A DNA stretch of 34,628 bases. Source: Bacteroidales bacterium. GTDB lineage: Bacteria; Bacteroidota; Bacteroidia; Bacteroidales; UBA4181. This document shows positions 18,046 to 26,013 of this stretch, piece by piece. Position 1 is the first letter of the stretch. The number at the start of each line of letters is the position of its first letter. A program made the translations under genes and the position numbers. The DNA is taken from the NCBI GenBank assembly GCA_031275285.1, contig JAISOY010000031.1:1-34628 (forward strand). Direction: 5' to 3'. Under the pieces are notes generated by a model, which ran no database searches, was not told where the DNA came from, and saw only the letters and a list, made by a program, of their open reading frames with translations.

Positions 18046-19359
18046 TTAACGTTGGTTTATGGTTTCGTTTGTGTTCTCCATTACTTTTATCATTCCCGCA
18101 CCGACCGTTTCGAATGTATTGGGGTCAATAAAAATCAGACAGCCTGTGGTGCGGTTGTTTTGGTAGGGATCAAAAACAAGCGGTGAAGCGGTTTTCAGCG
18201 TTACTTCAGCAATATCGTTCATGACAAGGCTTTCTATATTTGTTTCCTTTTGTAAGGTATTGATATTGATGCGACTGTCGATACTTTTGACAATCCCCTG
18301 TGTTTCATGGGTCATGTGGCGAATGATATAACGGTTACCCGTACGCATGGGGTTTTCGTTGAACCAACACACCATCACAGATATGGATTGCGAAAACCGT
18401 GGCAGCTCGTGGTCGGCACTGACAATCAGGTCGCCGCGGCCGACATCAATATCGTCTGAAAGCTGTACGGTAACCGATTCGCCTTCGCAGGCCATTTCCT
18501 GTTCTTTATCGGCTAAGGTAATGGCAGCTACTGTGGAATGCTGTCCGCGGGGCAATATGACGATGCTCTGTCCTTTGCGTAATATGCCACCCGCAACCCT
18601 GCCCGCATAACCGCGGAAATCGTGGAAGTTGTCGGAAATCGGCCGTATAACATACTGTATGGGGAAACGCAGGCCGATAGAATCCTTTGTTTGCGTTATG
18701 GGAACGGTTTCAAGCAATTCCATTAACGTTGTACCTTTATACCACGGCATATTTGGCGATTTTTTCACTACATTGTCGCCCAGTTTGGCAGAAATAGGGA
18801 TGAAATAGATATTATCGGGACCAAATTCCGTTGACATTTCCCTGTAGGCTGTTTTGGTTTTCTCAAAAACAGATGGTGCATATCCTACAAGGTCCATTTT
18901 GTTAATACATACTGCAATATGCCTGATACCCAACAGCGAAGCGATAAAACTGTGACGTACGGTCTGTTCCAGTACCCCGTTGCGGGCGTCTATCAGGACA
19001 ATGGCTAAATCAGCGGTGGAAGCTCCCGTAACCATGTTGCGTGTATACTGTATATGTCCCGGCGTATCGGCTATGATGAATTTACGGCGCGGTGTAGCAA
19101 AATATCGGTATGCGACATCTATCGTAATGCCCTGTTCACGTTCGCTGCGTAATCCGTCGGTCAGCAGGGCCAGATTAATTTCTTCATTGCCCCGGCTGAG
19201 CGAAGCTGCTTCCACAGCTTCCAGCTGGTCTTCGAAAATTGATTTGCTGTCATAGAGCAGCCGGCCGATAAGGGTGCTTTTCCCGTCATCTACACTACCT
19301 GCTGTTGTGAATCGTAATAACTCCATGTCGAGGTATCCGTTTGTTTTGATTGTCTTCAT
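18046..19359 (-). CDS. cysN: Sulfate adenylyltransferase subunit 1 (GTPase)
   Basis: The regulatory GTPase subunit of ATP sulfurylase; GTP hydrolysis drives APS formation by CysD. 437 residues. An EF-Tu-like G domain shows P-loop AGSVDDGKSTLIGRLLYDSK (about 20-39), EREQGITIDVAYRYF (switch), DTPGH and NKMD, followed by beta-barrel domains 2 and 3. It is not fused to an APS kinase domain, as CysNC would be. It begins 13 bp after cysD and ends 17 bp before cysH. Met12 is an alternative start. Confidence 0.96.
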   Translation of the reverse strand: MKTIKTNGYLDMELLRFTTAGSVDDGKSTLIGRLLYDSKSIFEDQLEAVEAASLSRGNEEINLALLTDGLRSEREQGITIDVAYRYFATPRRKFIIADTPGHIQYTRNMVTGASTADLAIVLIDARNGVLEQTVRHSFIASLLGIRHIAVCINKMDLVGYAPSVFEKTKTAYREMSTEFGPDNIYFIPISAKLGDNVVKKSPNMPWYKGTTLMELLETVPITQTKDSIGLRFPIQYVIRPISDNFHDFRGYAGRVAGGILRKGQSIVILPRGQHSTVAAITLADKEQEMACEGESVTVQLSDDIDVGRGDLIVSADHELPRFSQSISVMVCWFNENPMRTGNRYIIRHMTHETQGIVKSIDSRININTLQKETNIESLVMNDIAEVTLKTASPLVFDPYQNNRTTGCLIFIDPNTFETVGAGMIKVMENTNETINQR

Positions 19360-19372
19360 ACATGCAAAAAGT

Positions 19373-20263
19373 TTAAAAGTATCCGGCTATTTTACGGTCT
19401 TCCATCGCTGTTTCCGACCTTTTGTCATCAGCACGGCTACCACGTTCGGTAATACGAGTGGCTGATATTTCGTTGATGATCTCTTCGAGTGATGAGGCAT
19501 GCGAAAGGCTTAGCCCCGTACAACTGATGTCGCCAATTGTGCGGCAACGTACCTGTCTTGTTACCACGGTTTCATCGGGTTTGAGCCTCATGCAGGGTTC
19601 TGCCGCCAACCATTGCCCGTCGCGCCGGAAAACCTTGCGTTCGTGAGTGAAATAGATATTCGGCATTTCTATTTGTTCAAGATAGATGTATTGCCACACA
19701 TCCATTTCGGTCCAGTTACTAATGGGAAAAACACGGAAATGTTCATCTATGTTCTTATGTCCATTGTAGAGGTTCCATAGTTCTGGTCGTTGGTTACGCG
19801 GATCCCATTGCCCGAATTCGTTGCGGTGCGAAAAAAAACGTTCCTTGGCACGTGCTTTTTCCTCGTCGCGTCGTGCGCCGCCTATGGCTGCATCAAATTT
19901 ATGTTTTTCTAAGGTATCGAGTAAGGTAATAGTTTGTAAACGGTTACGACTGGCATTATAGCCTGTTTCTTCCTTAACGCGTCCTGTATCTATCGATTCC
20001 TGTACATAACCTACTATCAGTTGTGCTCCGAGCCGTTTAACCAATGTGTCCCGGTATTCAATGGTTTCGGTGAAATTATGTCCGGTATCGATATGTACCA
20101 GGGGAAACGGGATCTTTGCAGGATAAAAGGCTTTGTACGCAAGATGTGTTATAACAATGGAGTCCTTACCGCCGGAAAAAAGTATCGCGGGGCGGTCGAA
20201 CTGTGCTGCTACTTCACGTAATACGTATATCGATTCTGCTTCGAGTTCCCGCAAATGGGTCAT
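19373..20263 (-). CDS. cysD: Sulfate adenylyltransferase subunit 2 (catalytic)
   Basis: Catalytic subunit of ATP sulfurylase: ATP plus sulfate gives APS plus pyrophosphate. 296 residues from the ATG at 20261-20263 (MTHLRELEAESIYVLREV, the typical start). The open frame runs 18 codons further upstream, but those codons come from a tandem GGAGAAT repeat. PP-loop ATPase motif ILFSGGKDSIVI, PLVHIDTGHNF, GGARRDEEKARAKER and the C-terminal RCRTIGDISCTG with EIINEISATRITERGSRADD are all present. Followed by cysN after 13 bp; preceded by 113 bp with repeats after the ABC ATPase gene. Confidence 0.96.
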   Translation of the reverse strand: MTHLRELEAESIYVLREVAAQFDRPAILFSGGKDSIVITHLAYKAFYPAKIPFPLVHIDTGHNFTETIEYRDTLVKRLGAQLIVGYVQESIDTGRVKEETGYNASRNRLQTITLLDTLEKHKFDAAIGGARRDEEKARAKERFFSHRNEFGQWDPRNQRPELWNLYNGHKNIDEHFRVFPISNWTEMDVWQYIYLEQIEMPNIYFTHERKVFRRDGQWLAAEPCMRLKPDETVVTRQVRCRTIGDISCTGLSLSHASSLEEIINEISATRITERGSRADDKRSETAMEDRKIAGYF

Positions 20264-20273
20264 TTTATTTAAT

Positions 20274-20374
20274 GGAGAATGGAGAATGGAGAGTGGAGAA
20301 TGATTTTGTCTGTTCATATTTGATGGATCATATTTTATTTAATGAAGAATGGCATTAATTCTCAATTTTCAATT
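20274..20374. repeat. Tandem GGAGAAT heptads and related simple sequence between transporter and cysD
   Basis: Four head-to-tail 7-bp units (GGAGAAT three times, GGAGAGT once) occupy 20274-20301. At 20341-20374 lies AATGAAGAATGG followed by an ATTCTCAATTTTC segment, which is the opposite-strand version of the same kind of unit. The heptads alone cannot be translated usefully and they displace the apparent cysD start. Confidence 0.85.
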
Positions 20375-20376
20375 GT

Positions 20377-21255
20377 TTAACTGAATGCACCTGAAAGGTA
20401 TTCTTTGGTCAGTTCGTGTTGCGGATTATTGAAAATCTGTTCTGCCGGACCTGACTCAACTACTTCCCCCAGATACATGAATACCACGTGATCAGCGATG
20501 CGCCGTGCCTGCCTTAGGGTATGCGTTACCATAATAATGGAATAATCCCTTTTGAGTCTGACGAATAGTTCTTCGATGTTTTTGCTCGATAAGGGGTCGA
20601 GTGAGCTGGTCGCTTCGTCGGCGAGGATATACTGCGGTTCGACGGCAAGGCTTCGTGCAAGGCATAATCGTTGTTGCTGTCCTATGGAAAGCCGCGATGC
20701 AGGGGTATTCAGCCTGTCTTTTACTTCATTCCATAATCCTACTGCTTCCAGATAATGTTTTACGATCATTTTAAGTTTACGTCTGTTTCGTATTCCGTGA
20801 ATACGGCAGCCGTAAGCTACATTTTCAAAGACAGACATAGGCAACGGACATGGTTTCTGGGATACGAGCCCTATCCTGCGCCGCAGGTTGATGATCTTTT
20901 CGCCGCTGCCGATGATATCTTCATTGCCGAGTATGATCCCTCCGTCTATATGGGCTCCTTCTATCGAGTCGATCATGCGGTTCATCGTTTTCAGAAGTGT
21001 TGTTTTCCCGCATCCGGAAGGCCCGATAATGCAGGTTATCTTCCTTTCTGGCAGCGTAAGGTTGATATTTTTCAGTATGTGATTGTCCTTTATACGGACG
21101 TTGAGTTTTCGCACTTCGAGTTCAGCTCCTTCGGTTTCCCTGACGAATTTGTAATCGGGGCGGAAAAACCTTTTCGTCCGTCCGAAAGATTTACCATCAG
21201 GCATAATAGTCCCGGCAATGCCGGGCACATGTATAAATAATGTTTTTATCTGCAT
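20377..21255 (-). CDS. Pst-like ABC transporter ATP-binding protein (probable sulfate import)
   Basis: 292 residues from the ATG at 21253-21255, which lies 7 bp after the permease stop; an upstream in-frame Met would overlap the permease gene. Walker A GPSGCGKTT (78-86), signature LSIGQQQRLCLARSLA, Walker B ILADEATSSLDPLS and the switch His in MVTHTLRQARR are intact. It resembles PstB, but about 40 extra residues precede the ABC domain (IHVPGIAGTIMPDGKSFG...), and the signature reads LSIGQ where PstB usually has LSGGQ. Placed between the permeases and cysD in the same direction, it probably powers sulfate import (inference from context); a phosphate role is the alternative. Confidence 0.88.
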   Translation of the reverse strand: MQIKTLFIHVPGIAGTIMPDGKSFGRTKRFFRPDYKFVRETEGAELEVRKLNVRIKDNHILKNINLTLPERKITCIIGPSGCGKTTLLKTMNRMIDSIEGAHIDGGIILGNEDIIGSGEKIINLRRRIGLVSQKPCPLPMSVFENVAYGCRIHGIRNRRKLKMIVKHYLEAVGLWNEVKDRLNTPASRLSIGQQQRLCLARSLAVEPQYILADEATSSLDPLSSKNIEELFVRLKRDYSIIMVTHTLRQARRIADHVVFMYLGEVVESGPAEQIFNNPQHELTKEYLSGAFS

Positions 21256-21262
21256 ATCAGGT

Positions 21263-22111
21263 TTATTGTAATTTGTTTTTGGAAAAACGGCTTGTAATGA
21301 TCCTACCTGCAATGCTGATCACAAGTACGATCATCGTAAGAATGAAGGCAGCAGCATAGGCTCTTTCCTGCACTTCCTTGACGGGGCTGCTCATCTGGAA
21401 AAAAACGGCTAATGGTAATGTGGCGGCAGGTTGTGACAGGGATGTGGGGATACTATCGGTATATCCCGCCGTGAACATAACGCCTGCGGCATCTCCGATG
21501 GCGCGTCCTATCGAGAGTAGGGTAGCCGTGGCAATTCCCGGAGCTATCTGGCGCAGGACGACACGTATAGTTTCGTAGCGTGTGGCTCCCAATGAATAGG
21601 CTGCATCGAGAATTTCGCGTGGAAACAGTCGTGCCGCTTCGTCCATAGAGCGGATGAATATGGGGATGATCAGCAGGGTAACAACGATGATACCTCCCAG
21701 TAACGAAGTACGTAGCCCGAAATAGATCATAATGGTGAAACCGAATGCTCCATAAACAATCGAAGGGATACCGAACAATACATCATAGGCAATACGGGCG
21801 GTATAGGCCAGTTTCGACCTTTTTTTCAGGTAAACATTGAGGTAAAAGACTACAGGAATACTGATCATCAGTCCTATTATTGCCGATGCCCCCACAATAT
21901 AGAGCGAACCTACGATAGCATTCAGGAATCCGCCTTCTTTACCGATATAAAATCCACCGCCGGGAAGCTTGGTAATCATATCCCAGCTCATTGCATTCCA
22001 GCCTTTGCTGATAATCGTCCATATGATACTGAGCACGAACCCCACCACGGTCAGGGTGGCGATATACATCAGCATTTTGAAAATTTTCTCTTCAATGAAT
22101 TTCAGTTTCAT
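21263..22111 (-). CDS. PstA-like ABC transporter permease
   Basis: 282 residues, about six membrane segments, starting near residue 14 (MYIATLTVVGFVLSIIWTII). The cytoplasmic EAA-type loop LDAAYSLGATRYETIRVVLRQIAPGI contacts the ATPase. GRAIGDAAGVMFTAGY near the end is PstA-like (family usual: GRAxGETAPLLFTA), with the usual Glu-Thr replaced by Asp-Ala. It overlaps the PstC-like gene by one base, so the two are translationally coupled. The transported anion is inferred to be sulfate from the operon. Confidence 0.88.
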   Translation of the reverse strand: MKLKFIEEKIFKMLMYIATLTVVGFVLSIIWTIISKGWNAMSWDMITKLPGGGFYIGKEGGFLNAIVGSLYIVGASAIIGLMISIPVVFYLNVYLKKRSKLAYTARIAYDVLFGIPSIVYGAFGFTIMIYFGLRTSLLGGIIVVTLLIIPIFIRSMDEAARLFPREILDAAYSLGATRYETIRVVLRQIAPGIATATLLSIGRAIGDAAGVMFTAGYTDSIPTSLSQPAATLPLAVFFQMSSPVKEVQERAYAAAFILTMIVLVISIAGRIITSRFSKNKLQ

Positions 22112-23001
22112 CAGAAAAACTTTTTTTCTATCCGGTACAGAACGGCCCGTGATACAAGGTTAAACATCAGGATGACCACAAAAAGTATCAGTGCGGCAAA
22201 CATCAGTGCAGCTTCGTAAAGCGGCAGCGAAAGCATTTCGCCGTAATTGTTGGCGATTAATGCCGGTAGGGGATAGACCGCATCGAACAGCGAACGGGGT
22301 ATCTGCGGCAGGTTACCGCATACCATCAGCACGGCAATGGTTTCGCCGAATGCCCGGGATATGGCAAGGATAACGGCTGCCAGAATACCGGGAAAGGTTT
22401 TGCGCAATACTACTTTCTTAATTGTTTGCCACTGGGTGGCACCCAGCGACATAGATGCTTCGCGCAACTGTCCGGGCACGGATGTGAATATTTCTATGAA
22501 CAGGCTGGTCAATAACGGCAGTATCATCACACCAAGTACGATACCACCGGCCAGCACGGTGTACCCGGTAGAAAACTCGACGAAATGCGGCGCCAGTCTT
22601 TCAGAGATCCACGGTACAATCAGTAAAGACCCCCAAACACCGTAAATAACCGAAGGTAAGCCTGCAAGAATATCGAGGGCAGGAAATACATATTTTTTTA
22701 CTCTGGTTCCTCCGTATTCCGTAAGGTAAATGGCGGTAAGCAAGGCTACCGGCAGTGACAGGACAATCGCTATCCCTGTTACCCAAAGCGTTCCCATGAG
22801 GAAAGGCAGGAATCCGAATTCTCCTTTCAGCGGTTTCCATCTGGATGACCACAGCAGGTCGCCCAACGAGTGGTTCTCGAATATGGGCGCTGATTTCAGG
22901 TAAAGTCCCGCTCCCATAATTACGACCAGTAGCAGTGCGGTAATGGTCAGGAAGAACATTATACCTCCGGCGGTTTTATCTTTCAGTATGCGAAGATCCA
23001 T
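22111..23001 (-). CDS. PstC-like ABC transporter permease
   Basis: 296 residues with about six membrane segments. It has the large periplasmic loop after the first segment (SAPIFENHSLGDLLWSSRWKP), the PstC-type segment LAGLPSVIYGVWG, the EAA loop EASMSLGATQWQTIKKVVL and the C-terminal SRAFGETIAVLMVCGN, which is nearly diagnostic of PstC. It forms the membrane channel with the downstream PstA-like protein. It follows the binding-protein gene after 81 bp that contain AAAGTTC repeats. Confidence 0.88.
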   Translation of the reverse strand: MDLRILKDKTAGGIMFFLTITALLLVVIMGAGLYLKSAPIFENHSLGDLLWSSRWKPLKGEFGFLPFLMGTLWVTGIAIVLSLPVALLTAIYLTEYGGTRVKKYVFPALDILAGLPSVIYGVWGSLLIVPWISERLAPHFVEFSTGYTVLAGGIVLGVMILPLLTSLFIEIFTSVPGQLREASMSLGATQWQTIKKVVLRKTFPGILAAVILAISRAFGETIAVLMVCGNLPQIPRSLFDAVYPLPALIANNYGEMLSLPLYEAALMFAALILFVVILMFNLVSRAVLYRIEKKFF

Positions 23002-23005
23002 TTTT

Positions 23006-23054
23006 AAAGTTCAAAGTTCCGAATTCAAGGTTCAAGATTTCGAGTTCAAAGTTC
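23006..23054. repeat. AAAGTTC-type simple repeats between binding protein and permease genes
   Basis: Degenerate 7-bp units AAAGTTC (23006-23012, 23013-23019, 23048-23054) and variants such as AAGGTTC lie between. This spacer is the only large gap between the transporter genes. Confidence 0.75.
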
Positions 23055-23082
23055 ACTTATTACCCTGTTCCATTTTTCACGC

Positions 23083-24042
23083 TCAGTTACTTAAATTGTC
23101 CAGCCCTTTTTGGAGCTTTTCTTCCGACAAGGAGATATATCCTGAGGGAACATTATATTGTTGTCCGTCGGTCAGGATGAAATTCAGGAATGCCACAAGG
23201 GCAGGAGTTTTTGGAATTCCATTAGCGACAAGGTACAGGTCGCGGGCAGGTGGAGAAGGGTATTTTCCGGCAGCAATTGCCTCAATAATCCTGTCTTTTG
23301 TATCGTAAAACAGTTCTTCGGCATCTATTTGTCCGTTTCCGTCTACGTCGATGGGCAATACGAGTATGCCCGGATTGGGCAGACGCGTACTTTCGTCGTA
23401 AGCATAGGAGAGGTTGTTGAAGCCGATGCCTAATTTATCGCGCTGCACTGCCTGTGCAAGTCCGGGATCACCGAATACAGCAGTTCCGCCGAGGTCTTCC
23501 TGTTTTCTATCCATCCATAATGCCCATGTTTCGGCTGCCCCGCAGGCATCGGAACGCGTGTAGAGGTGAACGGGGCTGTTATCGGATGTTCCCGCTACCT
23601 GTCCCCAGGTTCTATATTCTTCGGAAATCCATAATTTTGATGCTGCTTCACGCGTAAGTCCTTTTTTCAGCAGACCGGTCAATGCAGGATTTTCCGAATT
23701 AATGGTCGGCACGACGGCATCTTTGGCAACGGCAAACGCCACAGCGCCTTTCTCTATTTCTGGAGGGTAAACTTCGCGCGATACCATGCCCAGATCAACT
23801 ACATTTGCCAAGACATCGGTCATACCTTTTCCTGCTCCTCCGGCAGAAATATCTATGCGGACTCCCGGATGGATTTTCTGAAATTCTTCGGCCCATTTGA
23901 CGGCTAAAGGGTAAAGGGCAAATGCCCCGGACAACGAAATTTCCCCGCTTAATTCGCCTTCGGCAACCTTACGGCGGCTTCCGCATGATACGGTCAACAG
24001 GATGACTGCTAAAATTAATGTGGATGTCAATAAATTCTTCAT
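23083..24042 (-). CDS. PstS-like substrate-binding lipoprotein with EF-hand-like loop (probable sulfate-binding)
   Basis: 319 residues. Lipobox LTVSC (Cys20) predicts an inner-membrane-anchored periplasmic binding protein. PstS-like anchors are SGAFALYPLAVKWAEEF (38-54), DISAGGAGKGM (64-74), DLGMVSRE (83-90), TRSDACGAAETW (162-173) and TDGQQYNVPSGY. In phosphate-binding PstS the third anchor reads DFGASD, whose last Asp accepts the phosphate proton and excludes sulfate; here the aligned residue is Ser. Residues 232-243 (DVDGNGQIDAEE) form a textbook 12-residue Ca2+-binding EF-hand loop, also seen in related Bacteroidota proteins. Adjacent to the porin (12 bp) and in line with cysDNH, so sulfate is the likely ligand (inference). 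Confidence 0.85.
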   Translation of the reverse strand: MKNLLTSTLILAVILLTVSCGSRRKVAEGELSGEISLSGAFALYPLAVKWAEEFQKIHPGVRIDISAGGAGKGMTDVLANVVDLGMVSREVYPPEIEKGAVAFAVAKDAVVPTINSENPALTGLLKKGLTREAASKLWISEEYRTWGQVAGTSDNSPVHLYTRSDACGAAETWALWMDRKQEDLGGTAVFGDPGLAQAVQRDKLGIGFNNLSYAYDESTRLPNPGILVLPIDVDGNGQIDAEELFYDTKDRIIEAIAAGKYPSPPARDLYLVANGIPKTPALVAFLNFILTDGQQYNVPSGYISLSEEKLQKGLDNLSN

Positions 24043-24054
24043 ACTTTATGGTTT

Positions 24055-25122
24055 TTAAAATGTACTCATCAATTGAATGGCAACAGAATTGATATCCCTT
24101 TCGGGAGACGTCGCGTATGTGTAATTAAGCTGCAGGCGAATATTTTTTACGGGCAGGTAATTGATACCGGCAGTATAATTTTGCTGCCGGGTATCGCTGT
24201 TGTTCAGATCGCGTTTGAAATAGTCGTATTTCACAAGTATCTGGATTTTCGGATATACAAAGCAGCCAAGTACGGCGTAAGCGCCTTCGCTTTTAAAATC
24301 ATCTGTTTTGGCTTTTATATATTCGCCGCGTGCAAGCCAGTGTCCGTCGTCATATTTTACCCCGAAACCGGTACGTACTCTTTGAAAAGTATTTTCCTGC
24401 GCCCCTGTCGAACCGTTGTAATGGTATGTTGCCAAAGACAGGTACTTGACAGGGTTAATGGTAAGTATGCCCGAGAAATCTTTGGATTTGTTCGCATCTG
24501 TAGTATTGATGCCCGAACCATTGAACAAGCCTACAGAATAATTAATGATGTTGAATCCTTCCCTGCGAAAAAGATTTCCGTTGAATCCGATACCGATGTC
24601 GCGTCCATTGGCGGAGATGCCTGCTACATCCGAATAACCACAAAGCGCTGTGATTACAAGCGAATTGTCTATCATTTCGAGGTTGGCGGGATTATAGATA
24701 TTTTCGAGAGAAAACGGAATTTTGTATTGTCCTGTTTGCAGGGCTATATAATCATTGATTTTCCAGTGGACATACGCATCCAGTATTTTAGGATTGTTAG
24801 CAAATTCAACATGCAGGCGGTATCCGAGTTGTTTCGATATGTCCCCGCGTAAATCGAGTCTTGCCCTCCGGATGTCGAAACTGTTGGCATCATTCAAATC
24901 ATCATAACGATACCGTAGATTAACCAATCCTGACATTTTAGGAAGTTTCGATATGATATTTTCTATTTTGCTTATCCTGTCCCAGCCACCAGTATCTTCC
25001 TGTGCATTCAGAAACGGGGAAAGGGTAATGAATGAAATAAAGAACAGGATACGGATTGTTTTCCGTACCGACCACAAACTACACGAAACAAAAGGTATAA
25101 ATTTTGAAAATAAAGTATTCAT
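24055..25122 (-). CDS. OprO/OprP-type anion porin
   Basis: 355 residues. A signal peptide (FFISFITLSPFLNAQ) is followed by LSKLP...GLVNLRYRYDD, RRARLDLRGDISKQLGYRLHVEFA, YVHWKINDYIALQTGQYKIPFSLEN and amphipathic beta strands to the terminal VAIQLMSTF, ending in Phe as outer-membrane proteins do. This is the phosphate-selective porin O/P family, a 16-strand barrel with a basic channel. As first gene of the run leading to cysDNH, it probably lets sulfate through the outer membrane (inference). The promoter is not clear; a small inverted repeat GTATT/AATAC at 25128-25142 lies right before the start. Confidence 0.87.
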   Translation of the reverse strand: MNTLFSKFIPFVSCSLWSVRKTIRILFFISFITLSPFLNAQEDTGGWDRISKIENIISKLPKMSGLVNLRYRYDDLNDANSFDIRRARLDLRGDISKQLGYRLHVEFANNPKILDAYVHWKINDYIALQTGQYKIPFSLENIYNPANLEMIDNSLVITALCGYSDVAGISANGRDIGIGFNGNLFRREGFNIINYSVGLFNGSGINTTDANKSKDFSGILTINPVKYLSLATYHYNGSTGAQENTFQRVRTGFGVKYDDGHWLARGEYIKAKTDDFKSEGAYAVLGCFVYPKIQILVKYDYFKRDLNNSDTRQQNYTAGINYLPVKNIRLQLNYTYATSPERDINSVAIQLMSTF

Positions 25123-25223
25123 ATATAGTATTTTATCAATACACAGGAGTTATTTTCGACTATCCCGGCTTATCTGTTTTAAAATATTTGCAAAGGAATA
25201 TCATAATGTCTATTAAAATGGTG

Positions 25224-25231
25224 TACATTTG
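25224..25231 (+). promoter_or_regulatory. Promoter -7 box of the Crp-like regulator gene
   Basis: TACATTTG fits TAnnTTTG, 74 bp before the chosen ATG. A 7-bp inverted repeat AAACATG/CATGTTT (25251-25257 and 25266-25272) follows in the leader and may be an operator or hairpin. The box lies downstream of the earliest in-frame ATG (25104), which supports a later translation start. Confidence 0.5.
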
Positions 25232-25304
25232 CATGGATATTTTCATTATCAAACATGGAATTTTTCATGTTTGCATGTGTAATATTCAATATTCAAATAA
25301 TAAG

Positions 25305-26012
25305 ATGCTGAATTTTATGGAGTTGAATAATGAATTTCGAAATTATTACAGTGGATTCAAAAAAATTTCCCTGCAATTTATTTCTTCCGATGAGTTTAAG
25401 AAAATTGAAAAAACATCTGTTTTTCTACACTTTAAGAAAGGAGAAACGATTCTGAAACAGGGACATCAGCCTACTCATATTGCGTTTCTACAAAGTGGTA
25501 TCGTAAAATTTAATTTTTCATCGGAAGATAATGGTAAGAATACCATTCTTACTTTGGTGGCGGCACCGAAAATACTCGGGGGAGCTAACCTGTTTTACAA
25601 AGACAATAACCTGTTTTCCGTTGTCGCTGTGGAAGATTGTGAAGTATACCTGATTGAGTCAGGCATATTGTACCAACTGCTGAAAGATAATGGTAATTTC
25701 GCTGTTGCCCTGTTTCAACTGGCTTCCGATATGTTTAAAAGATCTATCCTTAACTTTATTAGTGTAGCGAATAAACAGAAAGAGGCCAGAATTGCCGATG
25801 TTTTCATATATTTAGCAGAGGAAATTTATTTCGGCACATTATTCAAATTGTCGCTGACCAGAAAAGAAATCGCCGAATATGCTTGTTGTTCGGTGGAAAA
25901 TGTTATCATGACACTTTCTAAATGGCAGCAGGAGGGTATTGTTTTGTCCTCGGGTAAAAATTTTGAGATTACAGATATAAAGAAATTGAAACACATCAGT
26001 AAAGTGGGTTGA
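25305..26012 (+). CDS. Crp/Fnr-family transcriptional regulator
   Basis: 235 residues from ATG 25305 (ATG 25317 is equally possible); the open frame runs to 25104, but that extension is not family-like and precedes the promoter box. A cNMP-binding fold spans about 15-130 (FKKGETILKQGHQPTHIAFLQSGIVKFNF, LVAAPKILGGANLF). A C-terminal winged helix has SLTRKEIAEYACCSVENVIMTLSKWQQEGIV at about 180-215. No cluster of N-terminal cysteines as in Fnr is present. It is divergent from the porin/sulfate operon and is followed after one base by the Rrf2 gene, so control of the sulfate operon is plausible. Confidence 0.88.
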   Translation: MLNFMELNNEFRNYYSGFKKISLQFISSDEFKKIEKTSVFLHFKKGETILKQGHQPTHIAFLQSGIVKFNFSSEDNGKNTILTLVAAPKILGGANLFYKDNNLFSVVAVEDCEVYLIESGILYQLLKDNGNFAVALFQLASDMFKRSILNFISVANKQKEARIADVFIYLAEEIYFGTLFKLSLTRKEIAEYACCSVENVIMTLSKWQQEGIVLSSGKNFEITDIKKLKHISKVG

Positions 26013-26013
26013 T

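Noticed and set aside
24073..24852. 259-codon open frame on the plus strand opposite the porin gene
   Set aside because: It lies entirely antisense to a clear porin with signal peptide and family motifs; its composition looks like the reverse frame of a beta-barrel gene and it has no recognisable motif.
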